Source: Atrina japonica (lineage: Eukaryota; Mollusca; Bivalvia; Pterioida; Pinnidae). From it: DNA of 64,000 bases. Under the pieces are notes generated by a model, which saw nothing but the letters and a program-made list of their open reading frames with translations, was not told where the DNA came from and searched no databases. Position 1 is the first letter of the stretch. Each line of letters begins with the position of its first letter. Shown in pieces: positions 1 through 12,875 of this stretch. The stretch lies in contig BROG01000029.1 of NCBI GenBank assembly GCA_030159075.1, forward strand, positions 1,311,001 to 1,375,000, read 5' to 3'. The position numbers and the translations under genes are program-made.

Positions 1-66
1 TCTTCGATTTTGTTTTTCATTGTAATACTTATTGATATTGACACGAATTCTGTTTAATATGCTTGA

Positions 67-1160
67 AATAGTATAGTATAGTTTAGTATAGTATAGTTTA
101 GTATAGTATAGTATAGTATAGTATAGTATAGTATAGTATAGTATAGTATAATATAGTATAGTATAGTAAAATATAGTAAAGTATAGCATAGTAAAGTAAG
201 TATAGTACGGTATAGTATTGCATAGTACAGTATAATACAGTACAGTATAGTATAGTATAGTATAGTACGGTATAGTATAGTATAATATATAGTATTGTAT
301 AGTATTGTATAGTATAGTATAGTATAGTATAGAATAGTATAGTATAGTAAAGTATAGTATAGTATAGTATAGTATAGTATAGTATAGTATAGTACGGTAT
401 AGTATAGTATAATATATGGTATAGTATAGTATAGTATTGTAAAGTATAGTATAGTATAGTATAGAATAGCATAGTTTAGTATAGTATAGTATAGTATTGT
501 ATAGTATAGTACGGTATAGTATAGAATAGCATAGTTTAGTATAGTATAGTATAGTATAGTATAGTATAGTATTGTATAGTATAGTATTGTAAAGTATAGT
601 ATAGTATTGTAAAGTATAGTATAGTATAGTATAGAATAGCATAGTTTAGTATAGTATAGTATAGTATAGTATAGTATTGTATAGTATAGTATTGTATAGT
701 ATAGTATAGTATAGTATATAGCATAGTTTAGTATAGTATAGTATAGTATAGTATAGTATTGTATAGTATAGTATTGTATAGTATAGTATAGTATAGTATA
801 GAATAGCATAGTTTAGTATAGTATAGTATAGTATAGTATAGTATTGTATAGTATAGTATTGTATAGTATAGTATAGTATAGTATAGAATAGCATAGTTTA
901 GTATAGTATAGTATAGTATAGTATTGTATAGTATAGTATTGTAAAGTATAGTATAGTATTGTAAAGTATAGTATAGTATAGTATAGAATAGCATAGTTTA
1001 GTATAGTATAGTATAGTATAGTATTGTATAGTATAGTACGGTATAGTATAGTATAGTAAGGTATAGTATAGTATAGTATAGTATAGTATAGTATAGTATA
1101 GTATAGTATAGTAAAGTATAGTATATAGTATAGTATAGTATACAGAATAGGATAGGATAG
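67..1160. repeat. Pentanucleotide satellite, unit GTATA/TATAG
   Basis: About 1.1 kb is built almost entirely from the 5-bp unit GTATA, with point variants such as GTATT, GTAAA, GTACG and GAATA. The variants are not random: the block GAATAGCATAGTTTAG recurs, in whole or in part, with GC at about 469, 529, 639, 721, 806, 891 and 991, always multiples of about 5 apart. This implies higher-order units of about 60-110 bp. Long open frames rich in Tyr, Ile and Leu on the minus strand follow from the 5-bp periodicity and are not genes. The right end decays through GATAGGATAG into ordinary sequence. Confidence 0.97.
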
Positions 1161-1694
1161 CTTATTGGTCAAAAGCAAATATTACTTATATATATATGCA
1201 TATAAGTACAATCAAAATATAGATGTGTGGTATATCGAGAGTACTGTTCTATGACATACTGGTAATCTTGAAAAAAAAATCCCAAAATGCATGAATGACG
1301 CCGCTGCCATGCATTTTTGGAATATTTCAAAATTACCAAAATGCCATAGGACAGATGTATAATAAATTTGGTAAAGTATAATTGATTTTAAACAATGCTA
1401 TTTCTGATTTTGAATGCATTCATAATGACTTTATGCAAGTTACAAAGTTCTGAAGTATCGTGTGTGTTCTAAGCATCTTAACTAATTTAAAGACCGAGAG
1501 TCTGATGTAATAGTAACTTTAAAAATGTAGATAATGTGTCTGTTTGCCAAGATTTAATGTCATTTTTATTTTCATTAATTAAAAAAATATATTTTTTATT
1601 TACACTACATCAATTTTACATAATGCTAGTCTATTTACATTATGACGTGTAATTTTCCAGGAAAGAAAAAGGAGAGAAAGAACTCTTATACGCA

Positions 1695-1697
<3 letters not shown>
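1161..1697. other. Unique AT-rich intergenic sequence
   Basis: I see no coding exon, RNA gene or mobile element here. It is plain AT-rich sequence between the pentanucleotide satellite and a CA tract. Confidence 0.6.
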
Positions 1698-1741
<44 letters not shown>

Positions 1742-1815
1742 GCACGCACGCACAGGTATACACACACACCTACACACACACCTGCACACACGCCCGCACA
1801 TACACACATACACAT
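1698..1815. repeat. (CA)n microsatellite with CACG variants
   Basis: A CA dinucleotide tract runs into ACGC and ACACCT variants. Open frames across it on both strands (His-Thr and Val-Cys repeats) are low-complexity artefacts. Confidence 0.95.
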
Positions 1816-2260
1816 GTGTACAAACATTCACAATTATATTTTGTCATGTATTATTTGTATATAGTGAAAAAATGTGTATATAGCTTTCAAATAAATGATC
1901 AAGAAAATGACATGAAATCTGTTTCATCTTTTTATAAAATATATTGTGTTTTCTATTATTATTTTAAAAATGTGATCTCATACAAAATCAGATAATCATG
2001 GTGAAGTACAGAAAGTATTTGTACACCGATATTAGTATCATGATATATCGTGGCGTGGAATTTGGGGATAAATCACGAAAATGAAACGATTTGAAGTTCT
2101 GTTGAGGAATAGATCTATAATAACATATACTTTCTATCTATTTCTGATAAATAGTTATCAAATAATTCGACAGCTGATTTGTAATAAAGTTATCAAAATG
2201 TCGAGATGTTTGTAATCGATATCGATGTATCGCGATAGATATTTGAACTTATATTTTGGC

Positions 2261-2270
2261 ATACATACAT

Positions 2271-2303
<33 letters not shown>

Positions 2304-2371
2304 TAGATAGATAGATAGATAGATAGGTAGGTAGGTAGGTAGGTAGGCAGGCAGGCTGGCAGACAGGCAGG

Positions 2372-2431
<60 letters not shown>

Positions 2432-2440
2432 AAGATAGAT

Positions 2441-2474
<34 letters not shown>

Positions 2475-2500
2475 CAGACAGGCAGGCTGACAGATAAATA
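2261..2500. repeat. GACA/GATA/GGTA tetranucleotide mosaic
   Basis: Consecutive blocks of ATAC, AGAC, AGAT, AGGT, AGGC and again AGAT units. The mosaic suggests repeated point mutation and expansion of one tetranucleotide. Similar GATA blocks occur at 11384, 42489 and 49337 in this window. Confidence 0.95.
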
Positions 2501-2629
2501 AACAGATACCAATTCCTGTCCTTAACATTCGTCAGTATGCTGTCATGTTGTAAATTTTGAATTTACTGGATGGGTGTAAATATAAAATTTACAACACGAC
2601 AATGCGCTGTCGCTAACAAGTCTATCTAA

Positions 2630-2930
2630 ACAAAGCCATCATCATTACCTCCAGCTCGCTATATCCTGTAGCTGGTAGTCCTATATCCTTTAGGGGTACA
2701 TGTTTCTAATGATATGGTTACGTCATTAACAACCCTAAAGGTGTTTTATATATTCGTTATCATACCAGAATATATCCAATACTTGACACCAGTCATACAA
2801 ACTAATGTAATAATAATGGCAAATGTAGGCCTATTGGTGAACGACTTAAACATATCAAAACTGGAACTTTCATTCTATTAATTTGTCATGATATCAACAC
2901 GTGTCATATTTCTTGTCTGTATCAATAAGG
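2630..2930 (+). repeat. Dispersed 300-bp repeat, copy 1 (partner at 8789-9104, inverted)
   Basis: This block matches the reverse complement of 8789-9104 over nearly its whole length. It begins ACAAAGCCATCATCATTACC and ends GTCTGTATCAATAA in both copies, and includes the shared segment CTTTAGGGGTAC. The second copy carries about 15 extra bases near its centre, and scattered substitutions indicate age. No reading frame is conserved. It is likely a non-autonomous transposable element, but I see no clear terminal inverted repeat or target duplication. Confidence 0.85.
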
Positions 2931-3107
2931 ATGTACGTTTCTTGATTTGATAGATTTTACGTTGAGTAGAACGATATGACTGTATTTGAGATACGTAATG
3001 TGTGTGGTTTTACGTCAACAACGTTTTGACCAGATATATTTATAATTACAAAAATTTTAATTCAAATATGTTTGTATATATCTACAATTAGAAAAGCTTC
3101 GTTCTCT

Positions 3108-3250
3108 AGTCCTATAACATATATGCCTTCGTTGGTTCAAATCGTTTGCTTTCAACGTTTTTCATCGGATATTTAGTGGTTCAGCATCATCCGATAAAAA
3201 AGTTGAAACGAAACAATTTTAACCGACGAAGACCTATATATTATAGGACT
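3108..3250. repeat. Foldback (hairpin) element
   Basis: Arms at 3108-3170 and 3189-3250 are imperfect reverse complements separated by an 18-base loop. The outer ends are AGTCCTATAA and TTATAGGACT, and the inner ends ATCGGAT and ATCCGAT. Most positions pair, with scattered mismatches. This could be a small foldback MITE or a structured transcript; no target duplication is evident. Confidence 0.75.
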
Positions 3251-4879
3251 ACGTCTTTCTGCATCCAGCATACAGTTCTATTCTGTTAACACTGCCTTTA
3301 TTCCTCGCTGCATTGACACAACATAAGTCCCGATGTGTGGTTCTTCACCTAAAGGTAGTCAGTCTGATTGCTCCATTTGATGTATAATTCCTGGTGTGGC
3401 GTAGAATTTACATACAAGTTAAATACATGAAAGAAAGTAAAATAAAAGTAACTACAAACGAATTCTGGAACGCCATAATTTTAACAAGCGCTTTATTTTC
3501 ACTTAGACGTGACACTGTCAATGATTCAAGTTTTTATTTTTGTTGTTTTTTTTTTGTTGTTTTTTTTTTTTTTTGGTTTTTTTTTTTTCTTGGTTTTTGG
3601 TTTTATTTCAAAATAAGAATATTCATTAATTTATACGTGAACAATTTGTTATTTCACTTAGTCTGTTCATAGAAACAGAAAAACAATATTTTAGTGAATC
3701 TATGATCCATTGTGTATATGTATGTTCCTATACATACTCGGGTGACAAACGAAAGGTTGCAGTGATTGGAACATCTCAAAATCCTTCATATTTCAATTCT
3801 AAAAAGAACTTAATTATTGTTAAGTAACGGCTGTATAATTGAATAATTATGCACCTCAATACATGTAAATATATTTTCTCACTGAAATGGGATATGAAAT
3901 GTTAACTTTAGTAACTATTAGATGCATTCTCAGTGTCGTTTGAAACGTGACATAATTTTTTTTTTTTTTTTTGTACTTCTTTATCATAGCTTAGAACGGT
4001 CGTGTTATTTTCCGACACGGATTTATTTTTCGATTGTTATATTTCGTTTTCCTATCTGAACAATTATCCGATTTGTACTAGGAAGTCATTATTAATATTC
4101 ATCGACGTCAAATATCTAACATGTAACGTCGCCACAATCTCAAAAATCGGACTGGGTTAAAACTAATTAACGGAACGGAAATAATTTCACATTTAATGTC
4201 GAAAATTATTTTAAATATGGATAATGATAATTACACATAAGTGGACGAAATAATGAATGCAGGAGACTTACATTGAACATGAAATAATTTTGGCAAAGTC
4301 CTCTGTGGAATGTCTTTTCTAATTACAACTGAGACGCGACGGGGACCCAATTTTATTTTCTGAATACAAAGATTTTTCCGTCATCGTCACGCAAGATTTT
4401 GCGATAAGGGGGGCCCTATGAAATAAGAAAATAAAACCTGCACAAGGAAAGAATTGAAATGATCGTTCTTTTACAAAGGATTTTCTTAATACTGGTGTAT
4501 TTGAATGAGAATTACATACCATTTGTTCCATAACACAAATTTACAATTTTCCGTGTCATGAGTCGTTAGATCCAAAGAATAAAGTCTAAATGGATTGAAA
4601 TGTATTCGAGCGTACAGAAAAAATACACCAAACTGAATAAATTTATTTCAAATTTTTCCCCTTCCAAATCGAAATATTTTTTCATAAAAAAAACTGAGGA
4701 TAGGGAAAACTAGAAAAAGATTTTAACATTATTAGTTAAGTGAGTAATTTAGTTGGGCGTCGTGTTGTTTTTATTTTCTTTATAATTATGTCGGAAACAT
4801 ACGACTAACAAAGGTAGACATTTGAATCGCTTTATCTTCAGACGAATAAAATCAACACAAGTCTACACTCTGACAATGT
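3251..4879. other. AT-rich sequence upstream of BAMBI
   Basis: No exon or mobile element is recognisable. It contains T-rich runs at about 3533-3603 (T tracts broken by G) and 3958-3972, and short uninformative frames. Distal regulatory elements of BAMBI could lie here, but nothing in the sequence shows them. Confidence 0.55.
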
Positions 4880-5375
4880 TTTATGAACGCTCGACACCGT
4901 GGCGCCAATTTACACGCTCGCGTTAATCAGTAGAAAGTTAGCGTCACGCCTGTTAAACCACCACGCTCCGCCCACTCGATGTTCATATCACATATGTTAC
5001 TAAATGAGAAGGAAAGTTAATACCCGCCTACCATATCTATGTCACGCCTGTACAATATTGATCGACCCATTCATCTCCCTCGTTTACACTTGGATGGGCG
5101 AGTAACTGCTCTCATTGACAGCGGTAAGATATTTCTACTATCCTTAAATGGCACACGATCGCGGTGTGTATACAAGTCTGAGATATGTTCGTTAGTAGAT
5201 TAAACATTCTTTTGTTCTTTTGTGCTGTGCAATTGACTATTTTTTAACTGGATATATTTATGACGAGGATCTATACATTGCTACCCAATTGTGTCGCTCC
5301 AACGGAACGTAATAACAGCTTGAACAAGGCGACATACGTTGGGATGTACTTCGCTTGACAAACAATTTGAGGTTC
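4880..5375 (+). promoter_or_regulatory. BAMBI: Candidate BAMBI promoter/5' UTR region
   Basis: This stretch precedes the signal-peptide exon and looks richer in CG dinucleotides than the surrounding DNA. It holds GGCGCC at 4901-4906, a GC-box-like CTCCGCCCAC at 4966-4975, and an exact 11-base direct repeat GTCACGCCTGT at 4943-4953 and 5041-5051. GGCGCC together with GTCT-type sites is known from BMP-responsive elements, and vertebrate BAMBI is a BMP target, so SMAD input is possible but only inferred. No unambiguous TATA box or initiator fixes the transcription start. Confidence 0.35.
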
Positions 5376-5447
5376 ATGTCCGGAGACGTGTTTGGAGTTT
5401 TCAACGATATTTCCAACGTGGATTCCTCGAGGGACAGGGACCACTGA
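5376..5447 (+). promoter_or_regulatory. Upstream ORF before BAMBI start
   Basis: An ATG at 5376 opens a 23-codon frame that stops with TGA at 5445-5447, eight bases before the BAMBI ATG at 5455. A shorter ATG frame of four codons lies at 5344-5358. If the 5' UTR extends this far, both would precede the main start and could lower its translation. Their presence in the mRNA is inferred; the sequence shows only the frames. Confidence 0.4.
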
Positions 5448-5454
5448 CTTTTTG

Positions 5455-5515
5455 ATGGAGTCGGTGTGGTTCAGATATATATTTTCACTTCTCTACTGTC
5501 TTTCCTGTGTGCGAG
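5455..5515 (+). CDS. BAMBI: BAMBI coding exon 1: signal peptide
   Basis: ATG at 5455 opens 20 codons plus one base, encoding MESVWFRYIFSLLYCLSCVR, a typical short signal peptide with a hydrophobic core at about residues 8-16. A consensus donor follows at 5516 (GAG|GTATGT). The single leftover G joins the GG that begins exon 2 to make Gly21, giving the junction RGEIRCYC. In vertebrate BAMBI the signal peptide likewise runs straight into a GEIRCYC-type ectodomain start. Compatible phase, a good donor and a plausible signal peptide together support the call despite the 19.5-kb intron. The alternative is a start within the intron end at 24983, directly upstream of exon 2; transcripts would decide. 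Confidence 0.83.
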
Positions 5516-5934
5516 GTATGTATCAATATTGAATAACTCTTGCGTTGGTCTCAGTGTTGATATGTATATATACATTATGTGTAAATGTATGTGATCTATC
5601 GCTCTTGATAAATATACATGTAAGTCAGAGATCATTGTTTTGTGTATATAGAGTGGGTATGTGGTGAAAGTTGAATACAATATCACTGAGACGGAAAAGT
5701 GCATCAAACTATCGTACGTTTTGTGGTACATTGAATACATGTTTTTAAAATGCTTTGCATGTCATTTAAAATAAAGATTTTCGATATTTTTTTACACGTT
5801 TCACATCTAGTGATCTTCTATAATGTGTTCAAGCGACATATATCTGTTTCTTTTCCTGATAAACACAATTTCAAGTTTCAAATCAGTCTGTAATTCACTT
5901 TGCAAGCATTCCGTATATTTCCTGTCAATGATAC

Positions 5935-5938
<4 letters not shown>

Positions 5939-5999
<61 letters not shown>
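5939..5999. repeat. (TA)n microsatellite
   Basis: An uninterrupted TA tract of about 60 bases in BAMBI intron 1, running into TGTGTATGTATG. Confidence 0.97.
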
Positions 6000-6005
<6 letters not shown>

Positions 6006-6858
6006 ATGTATGTTTAACACTATACATATTGCTCATGAAACTAATAATAACATACAATGTTTTACAATATCAGTCGTACCACAGTATTATGCGACAGTAG
6101 ATGCATTAAATGATACACACAAAATCCTTATACGGATGATAATTCAAGCTCGTTTACAGCAACTGTATCAAACCTTCATTTTAAAACCATAATTTGCTGT
6201 GCATGTTTAGTGTTATAAAACTTATTTACCATCTTATATTAAATATCTAGTCCCTATGAAATGACAGATTGGATCTATAAATCACAAGTCAAATGGCTTT
6301 TCTTTTGCGTCCTAGTTTAAATTCATGACCGAGTGCTACCCATATTTCACGATAGACAATTACATAAAGACATCGTTCTGAGAGTTTACATATATAAATC
6401 ATATTTTAAGTTCGCAGGATTCTTTTCTCATATTAAAATTAATGTCAAAATTACGAGGAAATTTGATGACGTCGTTCCGAAGTATTTTACACGTAAAACC
6501 AGAGAAAAAGAATTTCTCAACTCATTTACCACGGGGTTCCACTTTTATCCCCTGCCAGACTCTTTGTGTTAAAGCACATAGATTATATAAAGTTATCTTT
6601 ACGAGAATACATATTTTATTTATAAATTATCGTCCCAGAGATAACTTCATACACAAAATGTACATGGCAGGAGCTTAGTGAGCAAGCTCTTAGTTAATGG
6701 ATGAAAATACCGACAAATACGGCTTTATAGCAATCCCAGGTCTTTAACAGACAAAAACGAAAATGAAACTAAGCAAACAAAAATTGGGAGGGGTGTTTAT
6801 CGGGGGATGGGTGGGTTATAAACTGGGAAGGGGATCAATCCTGGATCTTTAGATATAT

Positions 6859-6988
<130 letters not shown>

Positions 6989-7219
6989 ATTAGCTAACAA
7001 CCTGTATCATGACATGGGAATGTTTAGAAAGCATATTGTCCCCACTTAGAAAAACACTTCTTATCAAGTCTGATCTACCTTGGTTATGTAGGAACAACAT
7101 AAAAAGCCAGAATATAAAAAATCTTCTCCACCAATTTGACATGTCAATTACAGGTTTTAGGTTTTAAGAGTACATACTTAAATACTGAAATAAATTTAAT
7201 CGCTAGCAGTAAATAAGGG

Positions 7220-7225
<6 letters not shown>

Positions 7226-7279
<54 letters not shown>
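7226..7279. repeat. (GA)n microsatellite
   Basis: An uninterrupted GA tract of about 54 bases in intron 1. Confidence 0.97.
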
Positions 7280-7282
<3 letters not shown>

Positions 7283-8373
7283 AAAAAGTTACGATATTGG
7301 CTGAAAACTGATTTGTCTTATTTTTATTTGTTCAAGTAAGAAGTTATGAATTCCAAGATTTTAAAATATCAACAAATTGATCTTTATGATTAATGTAAAG
7401 TATGATATTTGCATATCTCTCAAGCACCGAGACACGATACCCAATAATGCTGTTTACCACAAACTGTAAAAGCTGTTTTATACGAAGTTTTGCCTCACGC
7501 AGGTGAATCTCGTCTCAATTTGAACAAAACGTAAATACAACTGATTTGAAAGATAACCGTTTACCTGCTTTATGTACTTCGTGAAACAAGTCGATCTGAT
7601 AAAATTTCCATTTACACTGTGGGTAAGTCACACTGGCTGCTTGCTCTAAAATGTACGACGAACAAGGTTAAGTGAGTTAATAATTTACTATTTGCTTTAG
7701 ATTTGCAATCGATATTTGAAAATGGAAAAAATATGTTTTGACGTACTCCTAAGCCAAACCGTTATCAATCTTCGTAAATTGAACCCCTGTCTTCGATCTC
7801 CGGGAAATTATAAACCTGGGGACTGTTGCACGTGCATTAGAATATTCTTTTAGATTTTCTTTCTATCCTTTGATACTTTTGCCTGTTAAAAGTAGAAGAA
7901 ATGCATCTTATTTTCCCAATACCATATAATTCTTATTACTTCCAAGTCATTTTCGGTTATTCAAAATCGAAAGTAATATTATCCGACCAATTAATTTATA
8001 CGCCATAATTTCTGCGGGACTGTGTTTGGCTCCAAGACACCAGGCATCTGTCACGCTTTTTCTTGTTTGTGCTGCGATAATTAACTGAACGACTGTATTG
8101 ATAATTACCTAGCTAGGGCAAGATCTAATTTCATATCTGATTATAAATGGGTACTTGAATGAATGCAGCCAATACAACGATATTACTGTCTCCAAAATAT
8201 AGATCTGTGTAGATTGTGGCGCGTGCTCTACGACAGATGTTGCGATGGAACGACTTGGATCGTCTGTCTCCGTTCTTCATCGGGAAGGTAAAATGAATTG
8301 ATGACATCTGTGATTAATTGAATATTGCATTAGGCCGTGCATTTGATGAATTCGAGTCAGATGTCTAGCCTCA

Positions 8374-8695
<322 letters not shown>

Positions 8696-8788
8696 ATATA
8701 TACATTGCATTATCCTTTATTTCTTTTCACGTAATAAACCATGATATAGATCATAGCGCTCTGCCCAACGTACAAATCTACCAAATCT

Positions 8789-9104
8789 TTATTGATACAG
8801 ACTTGAAATATGACACGTGTTGATATCATGACAAATTAATAGAATGAAAGTTTCAGTTTTGATATGTTTAGGTCGAAGTGTATTAAAAGTCTATCTTCTG
8901 GTCACCAATATTTGCCATTATTATTACATTAGTTTGTATGACTGGTGTCAAGTATTGGATATATTCTGGTATGATAACGAATATATAAAACACCTTTAGG
9001 GTTGTTAATGACGTAACCATATCATTAGAAACCTGTACCCCTAAAGGATATAGGACTACCAGCTACAGGGTATAGCGAGCTGGCGGTAATGATGATGGCT
9101 TTGT
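8789..9104 (-). repeat. Dispersed 300-bp repeat, copy 2 (inverted partner of 2630-2930)
   Basis: Reverse complement of the block at 2630-2930, with scattered substitutions and about 15 extra bases near 8870-8910. It lies in BAMBI intron 1, about 5.9 kb from its partner, which is upstream of the gene. Confidence 0.85.
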
Positions 9105-10905
9105 GTAAATATATATCGAAATACATGTATATGTTATGTCGAGATGGTCGTTATACACAGGTGTTTACAATTTACATGTGCAAGAACTTTAGAACCTGTT
9201 CAGTCATGATCATACACACGATATGCACTTTTATATATTCCTAACGTTTGCGTGATAGTATGTGCGTGCTGGCGATTTGACACACGCGAGAGACAACTCA
9301 CATAATATTGATATTACAGACAATGAATTATGCATTAGATTTAAGGACCAGATCAAACACCTGTTTTATATATGTCTAATACACACATAACACAGATTTC
9401 CTCTGCTGTTGATATAAATAATAACGTGGACATGTTATGAGTTCATGGCGATAACCTTGCTTGATCTGCTATACCATATAGTATTTCCTGTCGGAAAACG
9501 GTACCATAGATGTACTAATCCGTTGTTTCCAACCGTATAATGCCGTACATGCTCGTCCTTATATTTTAATTATAAATGAGGACATACATACTTAGTATAT
9601 ATACACATAGGTTTAATTACTTCCCCATTACGAGTTTGTAGCTGAATTCAGTACTAGTATTCATTTTGAAAAGTCTTTCACGTCTTAAATTGACTTCCAA
9701 AAGCGGGTTTCTTGTCGGAATCTGTTTATTCATGAACTACCGAACATCACTCCCGTGTTATGACAATCTGTGGATATTTTGTGTAAACTTTAAAAAAAAT
9801 TATCTTTGAAAAAATCAAGTACCACAACTAAACGGAATTTTGGCCTTTTGTGACGCTGTAGGGATTGAATAGCGTGTGTAATGACCCATGCTTCTCGCTG
9901 GTCTATAGATTACTAACACACGGGACTTAGCAATTGTTTTTATTCACAACGGTTTGGAAATGAAAAACAATCCGGGATCTGATAAGTTTAAAGGTTCTGT
10001 GTGAAATTGTGAATTTGAAAGTTTTGAGGATAGAATTTAAATGTTTAAAAGGTCGAGAACGATGATGAATGCGATGTAACTGACCGATTAGAGAGAGGGG
10101 AGGGGGGGAGAGATTCAACGATTAAAATAGTAAAGAAATATATTAGAATGAATTAAATCATAGCTAAGGACAGAGAGGAAATTATTATAATGAAAATGTA
10201 AATCCCGGAATATCGAGCTTTTCCGATGTGTTCTGTAGATCTCTAAAGTGCGGACCACTAATAAACTAATAAATCAGTTGAAGTAACGCCGTAAATTGGC
10301 ATTTTATTTGTAAAAATGCATTGAAATCCGTTACATTAAAGTTTCATGTCCGTAACGTAATCACATGTTTTCGTGTATAAAGCCGTGATATTTTACTCAT
10401 ATATAAACACAAAACTACACACATCATGGTAGAGCATTTTCAGTGTTAAACCTTCAATACACACTTTTACGGTCCTTCGGTACAAAACCATACACTTTTA
10501 TTTAAAAACCTTTTTTTTTTTTTTGCTGTTCTTTTTTGCACGAACGACGGAAATTATATATCATACATACGTTGAGGATGACAGTTTCTTTTATAAATGA
10601 GATCTAGCATGTCACGTGCTTGTAAAGATGTTATTATAAATGTTTTACTTGTGAATGGTCTTTTAACTTCAAAATTATAAATACTTGTGCATGATTGTAT
10701 AGGGTCAAATCAAAAGGCTATCTCGCTTTGTGCCATGAATTCACCAGATTTTTAGCAATAAATAGATAAATAATGAACTAAATATGATAATATGAAATAT
10801 AATTACTACATATCGGTTTTCCATCGATGTAGGGGTTTTGATCCTGCATCTGACAGGCTATAGGCCTCGGAGCCCCTGCCAACAAATTTTGCTTACAAAA
10901 ATGTT

Positions 10906-11168
10906 ACCGTTTGATACGGGGCCTCCGTGGCCGAGTGGTTAGAGCATTGCGCTTTAAATCACAAGGCCTCTCACCTCTGGTTCGAATCCCGCTAGGGTCA
11001 TTTCGAATTAAGGGGGAAGTTTGCCAGTTTACTTGTGGTCTTTACCCGGGTAACAGGGATTTCTTCTCCACCAATAAAAACTGGACGCCATCATATGACT
11101 GAAAGATTGTTGAGTATGGCGTAAAACAAAAACTCAAACTAAAAAAGAAAATCAAAACCGTTAGATAC
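10906..11168 (+). mobile_element. SINE family 1, full-length copy with target duplication
   Basis: The best-preserved family member. Body 10918-11156 is flanked by 12-base duplications ACCGTTTGATAC (10906-10917) and ACCGTTAGATAC (11157-11168), with one mismatch. The head GTGGCCGAGTGGTTAGAGCA has a class II tRNA look, the B-box is GGTTCGAATCC, the middle has GAAGTTTGCCAGTTTACTTG, and the 3' end is TTGAGTATGGCGTAAAAC followed by an A-rich tail. The target duplications indicate insertion by retrotransposition. Apparent frames through it are not genes. Confidence 0.93.
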
Positions 11169-11383
11169 TAAGCCACGATACATCAGAATTAAACGTTTCA
11201 AATTGTATATTTGTAAATATTTTGGCTTGAAATCATTTTTAGAGGCAGATGATTTTGTTCTCCATGGAACTGAAAACGAAAACATCAATAACTCCAGCCA
11301 GCTAACTTATGTATCAGTATCCGACAGTCTACAACGTCTGATTCGTCCGACGCTATTTGTACCTCCATGTTTTAGAAAGATGA

Positions 11384-11516
11384 ATAAATAGACAGACAGT
11401 CAGACATGTAGGTTGTAGGCAGATAGACAGACAGGTAGATAAATAGACAGATAGACTGATAGATCATAGATAGACAGCCGGTAGACAGACAAACCGGTAG
11501 ATAGAGAGAGAGATTG
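11384..11516. repeat. Degenerate GACA/GATA tetranucleotide tract
   Basis: Imperfect AGAC and AGAT units with many interruptions, ending in a short GA run. Confidence 0.85.
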
Positions 11517-12875
11517 TTTAATGACATCGTACAGTATTAAACTAGAATGCGTTTTAGTAAGAGAAGAATGAGACAAATGGATAGATTTTATGTTTACACG
11601 AAATATTCTTGTTCTATACTAGAAATATTTACATTGTACGGTCTGTTACGTTAGCTGCAACTACAGGAAGAGTTTCTAAGAGTCGATGACTCCGGCGTCT
11701 CTCATCTCGCCATGATCCATTCATTTCAATTATGCGGTGATAAGATAAGAGGTGCGTTCATCGTTTAGTTCCAATAGAACTGACTGAAAAATGAAAACCA
11801 TAAAATACATACCAGTTCAATATACACTTGAAGAAAAGACAGTGTAGGGCTTTTCATCTCCTATCACTAAAGTTATGTTGTGCTGAGCTAACATACAGAA
11901 ATTCGGTAGTGAAATTTCCAAGGCTATAATTAATTTAAACATTTCAACCGCCAAACAAAATTTTGTTTGAACCTTTGAAACAATTTACCTAGAGTGTTTT
12001 CAAAAGAGGTTTACAACTCAAATGTCTGTGCGACATTCTGGTATAAGGAGAGGGTTGCTAAAACATTTCTTGGGATAAGCTTTTGGTGTACATTTGGCCA
12101 GCTTTGAACCACTTAGCATTTATTTAATTTTGATGAGTAAGACGTTTTCTCGAGTTCAGATCAAAGGATCCAGTAGATGCTATCGTTGCAAAGGTGCAGA
12201 ACGGTGGATCCAAGATTTGGGAAAAGTTTGTTAGTATCCTAGTGTTTGTGTGCAATACTTCAAGGTTTGCAACCAGTACATGTATGTAAATATTTCAAAC
12301 AATCTATAAACATCGATCCCCAATTCCTCTGAAATCCTCCTCAATTTAACTTTGCTATAAAATATAGAAATCAGAATAGAAAACGATATATCACATGTTT
12401 CCTTTGCATAATGAACTAGATATAACAACTTATCATTCTTTAACCCGACCCTGAAATAAAAGTAAAAAATACGTTGGAAACCCCACCCCCCTTTTTTAGA
12501 CCTGATGAAATAGACAAAGCATTTTCACAATGAACAATGGCAGAATATAAGATTTATTTTGATTTCAGTAAATCTCACAGCCTATCATAAAAATGACGAT
12601 TTTATTACATACTTGAGGCGGTTTAGTTTTAAATAATTGTTTTGTTTGTTGTGCTGTCCGCACAAGTAGAGACCTGGCTTTTCGATTTTAATCAGAGGGC
12701 GATTGTATTGAAAATACCGGTAAACATCTAACTATATAGTTTATAGCGACAATTCGTATAAGAAATTAATTTAATTTCTCATTGCCATGATAATTCCTAT
12801 ATTTCAATACACTGAAGTCTACCTTAGTTTACGTTACCGTTTTACGGTAATTCAGTATATAATGTGGAAGATGCT

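Noticed and set aside
54..1178. Several long minus-strand frames (62-251 codons) rich in Tyr, Ile, Leu and Thr
   Set aside because: They are produced by the GTATA satellite: a 5-bp unit without stops in these frames yields a repeating peptide. No coding composition or boundaries.
2193..2528. Tyr-Leu-Ser-Ile repeat frames at 2193-2528, 42587-42950, 45545-45869 and 56326-56706
   Set aside because: Translation of GATA, CATA and similar tetranucleotide arrays on either strand; low complexity only.
10918..11000. Possible functional tRNA gene
   Set aside because: A- and B-box-like sequences are present, but a SINE body, A-rich tail and target duplications follow, and the acceptor stem does not close. 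The same applies to the heads at 8471, 14070 and 62838.
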